From: Enterococcus_D sp050529585
GTDB lineage: Bacteria > Bacillota > Bacilli > Lactobacillales > Enterococcaceae
Length of the DNA: 64,000 bases
Direction of reading: 5' to 3'
NCBI RefSeq assembly: GCF_050529585.1
Contig: NZ_CP172882.1
Location: 372,001 to 436,000 of the forward strand
In this document: positions 33,919 through 42,477 of the stretch, piece by piece
Position numbering within the stretch: the stretch's first letter is position 1
Layout: every line of letters begins with the position of its first letter
Notes under the pieces: generated by a model
The model's database searches: none
What the model was told of the DNA's origin: nothing
The model's input: only the letters and a program-made list of their open reading frames with translations
Program-made: the position numbers and the translations under genes

Positions 33919-33950
33919 CATTTTGACAAAAAGGGTCTTTTGTCAAAATG
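33919..33950. promoter_or_regulatory. Perfect 13-bp palindrome upstream of yhgE
   Basis: CATTTTGACAAAA (33919-33931), a 6-base spacer AGGGTC, then TTTTGTCAAAATG (33938-33950). Located about 90 bases before the YhgE start. Arm length and AT richness suit a TetR- or MarR-type operator, but a transcribed hairpin is equally possible. No regulator gene lies next to it. Confidence 0.6.
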
Positions 33951-34038
33951 CGTTTCGCTAGGGGATCATAGTCGTTGGCGTGAAGCCAAAAAACGTGTTA
34001 AATTATCCTTCGATAAGAATAGTGGGGGAAGTAACAAC

Positions 34039-36744
34039 ATGAATAAACTAAAAAATGTTTTTTATTTATATAAATTAGATTGGAAACGAATATTTACCAA
34101 TCCAATCGCAGCGTTTTTGATCATCGCATTGATGATTTTGCCCTCGCTTTATGCGTGGTTCAATATCAAAGCACTCTGGGATCCATACGGCAATACCAGT
34201 GAGTTGCCGATTGCGGTTTATAGCGCAGATAGCGGCGCTGATTTTGAAGGAACGCAAATCAAGATTGGGGATCAAGTGATTGATACGCTGCATGACAATA
34301 CACAGCTGGGTTGGCGTTTTGTCGATTCTAAAGATGAACTGGTTGAAGGTGTCAAATCAGGTGCGTATTATGCGGGCATCTATTTACCAAAGGATTTTTC
34401 GAAAGATCTGATCAGTTTTACCAGCGGTACGATAGAAAAACCAAAGATCGAATATTACAGCAATGAGAAAATCAATGCGATTGCGCCTAAAATCACTTCT
34501 AAGGGTGCCAGCAGTTTGCAAGAAGAAATCTCACAAGACTTTATCGAAACAGCCAGTTCGACGCTCTTAAAGGTCTTTAATGAGATTGGCTATGATATCG
34601 ATTCAAATTTATTGAGTATCAACAAGGTCAAAAGCATGATTTTGGATACCGATGAAAATTTGGACACGATTGACGGATATACCAAGGAAATCGTGACGTT
34701 GCATGAAAAATTCCCGGAAATCAAAGAGAAGATCGCCAAGGCTGAAGAATTCACGGATTATATTCCTCAAGTCGATGCAATGGGTGATAAATTGATTGCT
34801 TTGAACGACAAAATGCCAACGTTGAAAAAAGAAGCTAGTATTATTTTAACACTGCAAGAAAAAATACCTGAGATCCAAAATGCTGGCAAACAATTAAAAA
34901 TGATCGATGAAGATTTTGATGACATCGCCAGCACCATGACAGATGGGATCGATACTGCCAAACAAGGGCTGCAGGTCATCGAGCAAGTCCAAGCAGCATT
35001 ACCTGAGATCGAAGACTTAGGCAACCAAGCCGCAGACTTCGCCTCAGCGACAAAAGATGGCGCACAGCAATTGCAAGATGCTTTACCAAGTATTTCCAGC
35101 AGCGTTGAAGTGACGATCGATGCCATGAGTCAAGTGGCGACGACAACAGCTAGTTTGACCAACACGATCAGTCAAGCATTGGATGATAATAAACTAACAG
35201 ATGATGAACGCGCAGCGATTCGCGCAGTTATTGCAGATTTCCAACAAGATATCCAAAAACAGCAAACAGCATTAGATTCATTGATCTCATTTATGACCAA
35301 AATACAAGAAGCGGGCAACAATAGCGACTTGCAAACGATCATTGACCAATTGAGCAATGCCAAAAATTTGTTAGATGTTTTAACCAATCGTTTAAGCTCC
35401 CTTGATCAATTGGTGCAAACAGGTTCTGTCGATGACATCACAGCATATCTAGATCAAGTAACAGCTGCAGCACAAGATATTAGTAGCTTATTGAATCGTA
35501 TCGATGTTGCTTCAATCACTGATACGATCAACAATGTGCTGACCAAATTGATCACAACGATCACCACAGCAGAAGATGTGTTGCAAAAAGCCCAAGACAT
35601 TGACTTTGATTCATTGTTGTCATCAACCAAAGATGTTGTCAGCAACGCAGTATCGATTTTAGAGAAGTATCAAAAAGAATTGCCAGCAATCAAACAAGAA
35701 TTGCATGATGCCAATACGATGCTCAACGGACATATGGATGAGATCGTAGCAGCAATCAATAAAGGAGCGGATCTATATAACAATGAGCTGCCAATCGTTG
35801 AAGACAAATTGGGTATCGCCGTGGACTTTTTACAAAATGATTGGCCAACGGTCAAAGCAGAGATCACATCAACGATGGACATGGTAGATGAAAAACTGCC
35901 AGAAGTTGAAAAAGCGTTGGATGCAGCTGTGGATTTGATCAATAATGATTGGCCAAATATCAAGTCTGGTATCCATAAAGCAGCTGATGCGATCCGCAAA
36001 GGCGAAAGTGAAGTCGATTTAGGTGAAATCATCAAATTATTGAAACTTGATGCAACAGAAGAAGCAGAATTCTTCAAACAACCAGTTGATTTGGAAACCA
36101 ATGAAATCTATCCAATTGCCAACAATGGTTCAGCCAGCACCCCATTTTATACTGCATTGTGTTTGTGGGTAGGGGCATTATTGTTGTCAAGTGTCGCAAC
36201 AACAGAGTATCATTTAGATAAGAAAGACAAACAACGTTTCACAAAAAGAGAAACTTTTGTTGCTAGAATGTTGACCTTTTTAACAATGGCGATTGCGCAA
36301 AGTCTGATCGTTACTTTAGGGAATATGTTCCTCTTAGGCGTTGATGTGCGTAATCCTGTATATAGTGTGCTCTTTGCAGTGCTAGTAGGATTGGCCTTTA
36401 TGATGATCGTATATGTCTTAGCCGGGCTTTTTGGCAACCTCGGGAAAGGGATTGCCATTATCATCTTGGTACTATCGATTTCCGGTGGGGGTGGGAATTA
36501 TCCAATCCAAGTCTCTGGGAAATTCTTCCAAATGATCAACCCATTATTGCCATTTACCCATGCTGTGAACTTATTGCGGGAGTCAGCTGGAGGTATTTAT
36601 TGGCCAAATGTCACAGCACCTGTGATCATTTTGGTATGTCTCTTCCTATTCTTCGGCATTGTCGGCACACTCGTTTATCCTTATATTAGTGAGAAATCTA
36701 AGAAATTGAGTGATGTCTCAAAAGAAAGTCATTTTTTCCATTAA
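34039..36744 (+). CDS. YhgE/Pip domain membrane protein (phage infection protein family)
   Basis: A 901-residue protein. A first membrane segment at about residues 20-40 (NPIAAFLIIALMILPSLYAWFN) is followed by the conserved YhgE start (WDPYGNTSELPIAVYSADSG). A very long extracellular region (about 45-690), rich in heptad-like Leu, Ile, Gln and Asp, is predicted to be coiled coil. The C-terminus has about five membrane segments resembling ABC-2 permeases. The family includes the lactococcal phage receptor Pip and EsaA-like proteins; some members are thought to act in export. ATG 34039 is set by a GGGGGAAG site; the frame is open upstream but without a site. Confidence 0.9.
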   Translation: MNKLKNVFYLYKLDWKRIFTNPIAAFLIIALMILPSLYAWFNIKALWDPYGNTSELPIAVYSADSGADFEGTQIKIGDQVIDTLHDNTQLGWRFVDSKDELVEGVKSGAYYAGIYLPKDFSKDLISFTSGTIEKPKIEYYSNEKINAIAPKITSKGASSLQEEISQDFIETASSTLLKVFNEIGYDIDSNLLSINKVKSMILDTDENLDTIDGYTKEIVTLHEKFPEIKEKIAKAEEFTDYIPQVDAMGDKLIALNDKMPTLKKEASIILTLQEKIPEIQNAGKQLKMIDEDFDDIASTMTDGIDTAKQGLQVIEQVQAALPEIEDLGNQAADFASATKDGAQQLQDALPSISSSVEVTIDAMSQVATTTASLTNTISQALDDNKLTDDERAAIRAVIADFQQDIQKQQTALDSLISFMTKIQEAGNNSDLQTIIDQLSNAKNLLDVLTNRLSSLDQLVQTGSVDDITAYLDQVTAAAQDISSLLNRIDVASITDTINNVLTKLITTITTAEDVLQKAQDIDFDSLLSSTKDVVSNAVSILEKYQKELPAIKQELHDANTMLNGHMDEIVAAINKGADLYNNELPIVEDKLGIAVDFLQNDWPTVKAEITSTMDMVDEKLPEVEKALDAAVDLINNDWPNIKSGIHKAADAIRKGESEVDLGEIIKLLKLDATEEAEFFKQPVDLETNEIYPIANNGSASTPFYTALCLWVGALLLSSVATTEYHLDKKDKQRFTKRETFVARMLTFLTMAIAQSLIVTLGNMFLLGVDVRNPVYSVLFAVLVGLAFMMIVYVLAGLFGNLGKGIAIIILVLSISGGGGNYPIQVSGKFFQMINPLLPFTHAVNLLRESAGGIYWPNVTAPVIILVCLFLFFGIVGTLVYPYISEKSKKLSDVSKESHFFH

Positions 36745-36749
36745 CATGT

Positions 36750-36786
36750 AAAGCAGATAGAGCCTGTTGTTCTATCTGCTTTTTCT
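36750..36786 (+). terminator. Terminator after yhgE
   Basis: AAGCAGATAGA (36751-36761) pairs with TCTATCTGCTT and is followed by T5. Confidence 0.88.
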
Positions 36787-36852
36787 ACAACCAAATAGCC
36801 AATTCTAAAAAATAGAAAAGCATTTTACGGTGTATTTTTCATTTGATTTTCA

Positions 36853-36954
36853 TTGACTTTTTCTTTATTCAGGCGTAGCATACAATCTTGATAATTCAAT
36901 ATTTGTTACAGTTTTTATGGCATTTTAAACTATTATTTTTCATGAAAAAAGGAG
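36853..36954 (+). promoter_or_regulatory. kimA promoter and ribosome site
   Basis: TTGACT (36853-36858), 17 bases, TAGCAT (36876-36881). AAAGGAG at 36948-36954 is 11 bases from GTG 36966. The leader is only about 80 bases long and I see no ydaO-type c-di-AMP riboswitch in it. Confidence 0.5.
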
Positions 36955-36965
36955 TGTAAAAAGAA

Positions 36966-38789
36966 GTGGACTATTTAAAACGTTTGTTGGTCGGACGTCC
37001 TTTGAAATCTGCTGAAAATGATGATCAGAAATTGACGAGAACGGCTGCCCTAGCGTTGTTATCTTCCGACGCGTTATCTTCCATCGCATATGGTACTGAG
37101 CAAATCGTGGTGGTGTTAGTAGCTTTATCGGCAGCTGCAATTTGGTACTCATTACCGATTGCTGCATTTGTGATTATTTTATTGATTTCATTGACATTGT
37201 CGTATCGCCAAATCATTCATGCCTATCCGCATGGGGGTGGCGCTTATGTCGTAAGTAGTGAAAACTTGGGCAAAAATGCCGGCCTCATTGCTGGCGGCTC
37301 ATTACTGATCGATTATATGTTGACAGTCGCAGTATCGGTATCCGCTGGTGCGGAAGCTATTACTTCTGCTGTACCTGCGCTTTATGGTCATCAGGTGGGA
37401 ATCTCGATCATGATCGTACTGTTGATCATGATGATGAATCTTCGGGGATTAAGAGAGTCGGCGTCTTTTTTAATGATTCCAGTCTATACTTTTATCGCAG
37501 TGATCACGATATTGATTGTTGTAGGTCTCTTCAATATTATCACTGGGGCACAACCATTGAATGCTACCGCATTGCCTGGCGCTGTGGTACCTGGCGTTTC
37601 AGTAGCATTGATTTTGCGGGCCTTTTCTTCCGGATCTTCTTCCTTAACAGGGGTTGAAGCCATCAGTAATGCCGTACCGTTTTTCAAGAAACCACGGGCC
37701 AAAAATGCTGCAGCAACATTAACGATCATGGCGGCAATCTTAGGTTTCTTCTTTGTAGGTATCACATTTATCAACTATTGGTATGGGATCGTTCCGCAAA
37801 CTGAAGTGACTGTACTATCGCAAATTGGCGCGGCTGTCTTCGGACATGGCATTATGTATTACGTCTTGCAATTTGCTACCGCATTGATTTTGGCAGTAGC
37901 AGCCAACACCGGGTTTTCTGCCTTTCCAGTACTTGCCTTTAACTTGGCTAAAGACAAATATATGCCTCATATGTATCAAGACCGCGGGGATCGCTTAGGC
38001 TACTCAAATGGGATCATGACCTTGGCAGCAGGTTCTATCGTCTTGCTGTTCATTTTCCAAGGATCAACAGAACGCTTGATTCCACTTTATTCGATCGGTG
38101 TTTTCATTCCTTTTGCATTGTCACAAACCGGCATGGTCGTGAAGTGGAAAAAAGAAGGCAAAGGCTGGTTCTTCAAATCATTGGCGAACATCATTGGTGC
38201 GTTGATTTCGTATGCGATCATCGGGATATTGTTCGTCTATCGATTGAGTGATATTTGGCCATTCTTTATCATTATGCCGATTTTGCTGTTTATCTTTTAT
38301 AAGATCCACGACCACTACAAAAACGTCGCAGAACAATTGCGTTTGGAAAAACAAGGCAAATTACATGCCTATGAAGGCAATACAGTTATTGTATTAGTGG
38401 GGAATGTGACCCGTGTGAATGTTGGTGCGTTGAATTATGCCCAATCGATTGGCGATTACGTTGTCGCCATGCACGTTTCTTTAGACGAAGATGTCAAGAA
38501 AGAAAAAGAGATCCAGCAAGAATTCAAACAGAATTTTCCAGACGTGCGTTTTTCAATCGTCCATTCATCGTATCGTTCGATTGAAAATCCAATCATTCGC
38601 TACGTAGACTTAGTCAGCCGAAATGCGGCCAAGCACAATTACACAACAACGGTCATCATTCCGCAGTTTGTGCCAAAACACCGCTGGCAAAATATTTTAC
38701 ACAACCAAACTAGTCTGCGATTACGTTTCCGATTGTCATGGCGTGAAAACATTATTGTGAGCACCTATAGTTATCATTTGAAGAAATAA
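36966..38789 (+). CDS. kimA: KimA-like high-affinity potassium importer (APC superfamily)
   Basis: At 607 residues it equals the length of B. subtilis KimA (formerly YdaO) and shares its landmark segments: KALKSAE-like RPLKSAENDDQKLTR, ALLSSDALSSIAYGTEQI, YRQIIHAYPHGGGAYVVS, LIAGGSLLIDYMLTVAVS, GVEAISNAVPFFKKP and RGDRLGYSNGI. About 12 membrane segments are followed by a cytoplasmic domain (about 460-607) with VHSSYRSIENP. KimA brings in potassium with protons and is inhibited by c-di-AMP in Bacillus; both are inferred here. It starts at GTG. It may be annotated in databases simply as an amino-acid permease. Confidence 0.88.
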   Translation: MDYLKRLLVGRPLKSAENDDQKLTRTAALALLSSDALSSIAYGTEQIVVVLVALSAAAIWYSLPIAAFVIILLISLTLSYRQIIHAYPHGGGAYVVSSENLGKNAGLIAGGSLLIDYMLTVAVSVSAGAEAITSAVPALYGHQVGISIMIVLLIMMMNLRGLRESASFLMIPVYTFIAVITILIVVGLFNIITGAQPLNATALPGAVVPGVSVALILRAFSSGSSSLTGVEAISNAVPFFKKPRAKNAAATLTIMAAILGFFFVGITFINYWYGIVPQTEVTVLSQIGAAVFGHGIMYYVLQFATALILAVAANTGFSAFPVLAFNLAKDKYMPHMYQDRGDRLGYSNGIMTLAAGSIVLLFIFQGSTERLIPLYSIGVFIPFALSQTGMVVKWKKEGKGWFFKSLANIIGALISYAIIGILFVYRLSDIWPFFIIMPILLFIFYKIHDHYKNVAEQLRLEKQGKLHAYEGNTVIVLVGNVTRVNVGALNYAQSIGDYVVAMHVSLDEDVKKEKEIQQEFKQNFPDVRFSIVHSSYRSIENPIIRYVDLVSRNAAKHNYTTTVIIPQFVPKHRWQNILHNQTSLRLRFRLSWRENIIVSTYSYHLKK

Positions 38790-38810
38790 TACACAATACG
38801 AAATAAAATC

Positions 38811-38862
38811 AAAAAACCATGAGTTTCTCAGCAATTATGCGCTGATGACTCATGTTTTTTTT
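38811..38862. terminator. Bidirectional terminator between kimA and the ArsR-type gene
   Basis: AAAAAACCATGAGTT..CTCAGC pairs with GCTGATGACTCATGTTTTTTTT with two small mismatches. A and T runs on both sides serve both converging genes. Confidence 0.88.
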
Positions 38863-38868
38863 GATTGA

Positions 38869-39759
38869 TCAACTATAGAACATTTTTATTTTGATGTCTT
38901 GGTCGTAATTTCCGAATCCCTTACCAAAAAGGGTACATCCACCAATATGCTCGGCTGTTTCTTTGACTTCTAATTTCAGATGCCATGTATCTTCGTAAGC
39001 TGGAATATCTTTGATGGTAATGCTAGAAAGGGGTTCACCTTCCATATAGGTGCCGTGATCCATGACCCGAATGGTTTTGAGCAGTCCATATTGATTCAAA
39101 TTATCTGGATACCAATCAGGTGTATACTTACCGCGAATATCGGCAAAATCTCCCGGACTCGTCCAGGTACCTAATTCTACACCATTCAAAGTAAATGTAA
39201 TGTCTGAGGGCCAATTATTATTAGAAAAAGGAAACTCGGAAGAAATTTCCATGGATATCTCCATCATTTCTAATTTCTCTTCATTGGCCAAAAAGTTAGG
39301 TGATTGATATTCAACGAAACCTTTTGTAAACCACAAAATCCTTGCATCCATCCTATTGGGATCCATGAAATATTTTGGTTCATCGACCGGTCCTACAAAA
39401 CCTGATAAAGTAGCCAAGCCGCACGTGGGTTCTACAGCATAATTGGTATAATGTCCGATAGGAATAGACGTCTCTCTAGTATCAAATGCATTGAATATTT
39501 TTTCAGGGAAGTTGATATCAATATGATCAACGCGCAAGCTTGATATCTTTCGCTGCCCAACTCGTTCTGTCTTAATAATCTTTGCTTCTTCTAGTTTTTT
39601 GATGTGCATGGTAATAATCGCACTACTCAAACCCAACTCCTGCGCAATCTCTTTCACATTCATTTTATTCTTTGCTAATAATTGAATAATTTTTATGCGG
39701 ACATTGCTTGCAAGGGCTTCATACACCGGTAATGCCTCTTGATTGATTTCTAATTGCAT
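38869..39759 (-). CDS. ArsR-type regulator with large C-terminal putative sugar-sensing domain
   Basis: 296 residues. The N-terminus (about 8-75) is an ArsR winged helix (ALASNVRIKIIQLLAKNKMNVKEIAQELGLSSAIITMHIKKLEE) without the metal-binding cysteine motif. Residues 85-296 form a separate domain rich in aromatic residues and predicted beta strands (for example GLATLSGFVGPVDEPKYF, DITFTLNGVELGTWTSPGDF, CTLFGKGFGNYDQDIKIKMFY). I do not know a named function for it; such extended ArsR proteins are found near glycoside hydrolase genes. Divergent from the arabinan operon, it is the obvious candidate regulator. GGAGGTG is 5 bases before ATG 39759. Confidence 0.82.
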   Translation of the reverse strand: MQLEINQEALPVYEALASNVRIKIIQLLAKNKMNVKEIAQELGLSSAIITMHIKKLEEAKIIKTERVGQRKISSLRVDHIDINFPEKIFNAFDTRETSIPIGHYTNYAVEPTCGLATLSGFVGPVDEPKYFMDPNRMDARILWFTKGFVEYQSPNFLANEEKLEMMEISMEISSEFPFSNNNWPSDITFTLNGVELGTWTSPGDFADIRGKYTPDWYPDNLNQYGLLKTIRVMDHGTYMEGEPLSSITIKDIPAYEDTWHLKLEVKETAEHIGGCTLFGKGFGNYDQDIKIKMFYS

Positions 39760-39800
39760 CAAAACACCTCCTACAGTCCTCTATATTTATCTGAATGTTA

Positions 39801-39818
39801 ACATATTTGCTAATATGT
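39801..39818. promoter_or_regulatory. Candidate ArsR-type operator
   Basis: ACATATT-TGCT-AATATGT, a perfect 7-bp inverted repeat flanked by TTA/TAA, lies 41 bases upstream of the minus-strand regulator start. Consistent with autoregulation. Confidence 0.55.
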
Positions 39819-39904
39819 GTAAATACCATTGTTTTATTTGTGGTATGTTAATGTTTATATTAATTAATGTGAATATTATTTTAAATAAATTAATCAAAAT
39901 ATTG

Positions 39905-39964
39905 TTGACAGCGATTACATTTAAAGTTATTATTTACTTGTAAGTTGAAAGTGTTTGCAAACAC
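39905..39964 (+). promoter_or_regulatory. Arabinan operon promoter with cre and an unassigned 14-bp palindrome
   Basis: -35 TTGACA (39905-39910), 17 bases, -10 TATTAT (39928-39933). A cre, TGACAGCGATTACA (39906-39919; 13 of 14), overlaps the -35. A perfect palindrome GTGTTTGCAAACAC (39951-39964) falls about 10-24 bases past the predicted RNA start, where a repressor would block transcription; its form suggests a LacI-family protein. The rest of the roughly 180-base leader is AT-rich with no RNA motif that I recognise. Confidence 0.78.
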
Positions 39965-40147
39965 CATTTGTTTCATTTTGTTTATATCAATGGATATAGA
40001 ATGACGTATTTGAACTTTCATTACTTTTCTTTTTTGGAATTATTTTTTGATTTTATCTATATAAGGAAAATGATAAAAGTTGATAGAGGGAAAGATTATA
40101 TTCATTGAAGCTACAGATCATCAATAAAACTTGAGAGGATGGAAAAG

Positions 40148-41494
40148 ATGGATATCAAAAAAGTATTTTTTTCGGGAGCAGTTTTAGGGTTAAGTAGTTT
40201 ATTGTTAGGTGCTTGTGGCAACAGTGGGGATAGCAGTAGTTCAAATACTGATAGTGGAAGTAAAGAAATCACCTTTATGTTTCGTGGTGGTGAGGATGAA
40301 AAGAAAGCGTATGAAACAGCTATCAAACAATTTGAAGAAGACAATGATGTAAGCGTTAAAATTATTGCGACAGATGCCGATCAGTATGCGACTAAATTGC
40401 AAGCGGCTATATCTGGCGGGAATATGCCAGATGTCTTTTATATCGAGCAAGGAAATTTAATGGCTTATGTAGATAATGGTGTTCTTTTGGATATTACCGA
40501 TCAAATTGAAGGTTCAGACTTTGATCTTTCGAATATCTGGGAATATGGCGTAAATAGTTATCGTTATGATGGAGAAAAGGTAGGAGCCGGTGCTTTGTAC
40601 GGTCTGCCGAAAGATGTAGGACCATTTGCTCTGGGATATAACAAAGACATGTTTGAAGAAGCTGGAATCGAACTGCCTGATATTGATACACCTTATACAT
40701 GGGATGAGTTTGTTGATGTTTCTAAACAATTAACCAAAGATTCTGATGGTGACGGAAAAGTAGATCAATGGGCAACTGGGTTTAATGTGAACTGGAGTTT
40801 ACAAGCCTTCGCATGGAGCAATGGAGCTGATTGGATCAACGAGGATAAAGATACGGTCACAGTCGACACGCCAGAATTTGCGGAAGCATTACAATGGTTT
40901 GCTGATTTGCAAAATGTTCATGAATTAACACCTTCTATCTCAGATGCCCAAACATTAGACACGTACCAACGCTGGATGAATGGTGAAATTGCCTTCTTCC
41001 CAGTAGGTCCTTGGGACATGAGTACGTATGCTGGTTTAGATTTCGAATATGATTTGATTCCATGGCCAGCAGGTTCAACTGGTGAATCAGCAACTTATGT
41101 AGGTTCTTTAGGAATTGGTGTAGCAAGTAAAACTGAATATCCGGATGAAGCGGTGAAGCTTGTGGAGTATTTAAGTGCTTCGGAAGAAGGTCAACAACAA
41201 CTAGTTGATGCACAGATTCAAATTCCGAACTTGATTGATATGGCTGAAGAATGGGCATCTGATACAGAAAGTGTTCCAAATAATAAACAAGAATTTTTAG
41301 ATATTGTTCAAGATTATGGACGGGCAATGCCTGCTGCAACAACCTATAACTCTGAATGGTACGATGAATTCTTTATCAATATTCAACCTGTTTTAGATGG
41401 GGATCAAACAGCTGCAGATTATGTGAAAGAAGTACAACCAAAAATGCAAGACAAATTGGATGCAGCGATTCAACAGCAAGAAACAGCAAAATAG
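40148..41494 (+). CDS. AraN-like oligosaccharide-binding lipoprotein (CUT1)
   Basis: A 448-residue family 1 solute-binding protein with lipoprotein signal (LLGAC, lipid Cys about 24) and the family motif QAAISGGNMPDVFYIEQG. DSDGDGKVDQWATGF, with a calcium-binding-like loop, is typical of oligosaccharide binders. It is the first gene of the arabinan operon and is followed by two permeases but no ATPase, as in B. subtilis araNPQ. It probably binds arabino-oligosaccharides. ATG 40148 is chosen because AGAGGA lies 8 bases upstream; ATG 40139 overlaps that site. Confidence 0.9.
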   Translation: MDIKKVFFSGAVLGLSSLLLGACGNSGDSSSSNTDSGSKEITFMFRGGEDEKKAYETAIKQFEEDNDVSVKIIATDADQYATKLQAAISGGNMPDVFYIEQGNLMAYVDNGVLLDITDQIEGSDFDLSNIWEYGVNSYRYDGEKVGAGALYGLPKDVGPFALGYNKDMFEEAGIELPDIDTPYTWDEFVDVSKQLTKDSDGDGKVDQWATGFNVNWSLQAFAWSNGADWINEDKDTVTVDTPEFAEALQWFADLQNVHELTPSISDAQTLDTYQRWMNGEIAFFPVGPWDMSTYAGLDFEYDLIPWPAGSTGESATYVGSLGIGVASKTEYPDEAVKLVEYLSASEEGQQQLVDAQIQIPNLIDMAEEWASDTESVPNNKQEFLDIVQDYGRAMPAATTYNSEWYDEFFINIQPVLDGDQTAADYVKEVQPKMQDKLDAAIQQQETAK

Positions 41495-41501
41495 AATCAG
41501 G

Positions 41502-41526
41502 TGGGGTCACATTAGCTGTGACCCCA
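41502..41526 (+). other. Intra-operon hairpin after the binding-protein gene
   Basis: TGGGGTCACA (41502-41511) pairs perfectly with TGTGACCCCA (41517-41526), with loop TTAGC. No T run follows. It probably shields the upstream message or dampens transcription into the permease and hydrolase genes. Confidence 0.75.
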
Positions 41527-41551
41527 AAGATTTTTATGGAGGGGACTCTTA

Positions 41552-42466
41552 ATGAATCAAGTCGGAATAAAAAATAGAAAGAAAAAAAATAGTCTTTATG
41601 CAAAGGAACACAAAGTTGCATTCTTATTTGTTTTATTTCCTGTAGTTGGCTTTATTTTGTTTTCGCTCGTTCCTTTAGTGTATTCAGCTTACGCTGCATT
41701 TACAGATTGGAATGGACTAGGACAAATGAATTTTATCGGTTTTGAAAACTTTCGAAAACTCTTTCAAGATGAATACTTTTATAAAACTATGTTTAATACA
41801 GTCTTTTTAATGTTGGGTATCCCAATTGGCTTAATGTTGTCTTTCATGCTTGCATCCGCTTTAAGCAGAGGTATTAAAGGAACAACTGTTTTTAGAACGA
41901 TTTATTACATTCCAGTTATTTCCTCTTTGGCTGCCATCTCAATTTTATGGCAGTGGGCATATAATGGTGATTTTGGCTTGGTGAATCAGGTGTTAGATAT
42001 TTTTGGTATTGATGGACCCAACTGGCTGCAAAATCCATCCACTGTGAAACCAGCGATCATTATTATGACCGTTTGGAAAGGTCTGGGTTATTCGATGCTT
42101 CTTTATTTAGCTGCCATTCAAAGTGTACCTAAAACATTCTATGAAGCAGCTGAATTAGATGGTGCATCTTCATTCCAAAAATTCAAAAACATTACTTGGC
42201 CAATGGTTCGACCAGTTACCTTCTTTTTAGTAGTAACGAATATCATTGGTGGATCACAAATATTCACAGAAATAAATATTATGACACCTACCGGGGGCCC
42301 GCAATACAGCAGTGCAACGGTCGTTTGGTATATTTGGCAAAAAGCCTTTAAAAATTGGCAAATGGGTTATGCAAGTAGTATGGCACTTATCTTAGCGATA
42401 TTGGTATTTGCTATTACAGCATTTCAATTCTACATGAACAATCGTTCAAGTTATAAACTGGATTAG
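41552..42466 (+). CDS. AraP-like sugar ABC transporter permease (MalF type)
   Basis: A 304-residue CUT1 permease with six membrane segments. An N-terminal SLVPLVYSAYAAFTDWNGLG and the cytoplasmic coupling motif YEAAELDGASSFQKFKNITWP (EAA loop, Gly conserved) identify it. It pairs with the next permease to form the channel for arabino-oligosaccharides. It starts 25 bases after the hairpin and ends 11 bases before its partner. Confidence 0.93.
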   Translation: MNQVGIKNRKKKNSLYAKEHKVAFLFVLFPVVGFILFSLVPLVYSAYAAFTDWNGLGQMNFIGFENFRKLFQDEYFYKTMFNTVFLMLGIPIGLMLSFMLASALSRGIKGTTVFRTIYYIPVISSLAAISILWQWAYNGDFGLVNQVLDIFGIDGPNWLQNPSTVKPAIIIMTVWKGLGYSMLLYLAAIQSVPKTFYEAAELDGASSFQKFKNITWPMVRPVTFFLVVTNIIGGSQIFTEINIMTPTGGPQYSSATVVWYIWQKAFKNWQMGYASSMALILAILVFAITAFQFYMNNRSSYKLD

Positions 42467-42477
42467 GAGGGAACAAG

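Noticed and set aside
33940..34038. 33-residue N-terminal extension of YhgE
   Set aside because: It begins inside the palindrome, has no ribosome site and lacks similarity to family N-termini.
36787..36965. c-di-AMP (ydaO) riboswitch ahead of kimA
   Set aside because: The leader is too short and lacks the conserved ydaO core; only a promoter and ribosome site are visible.
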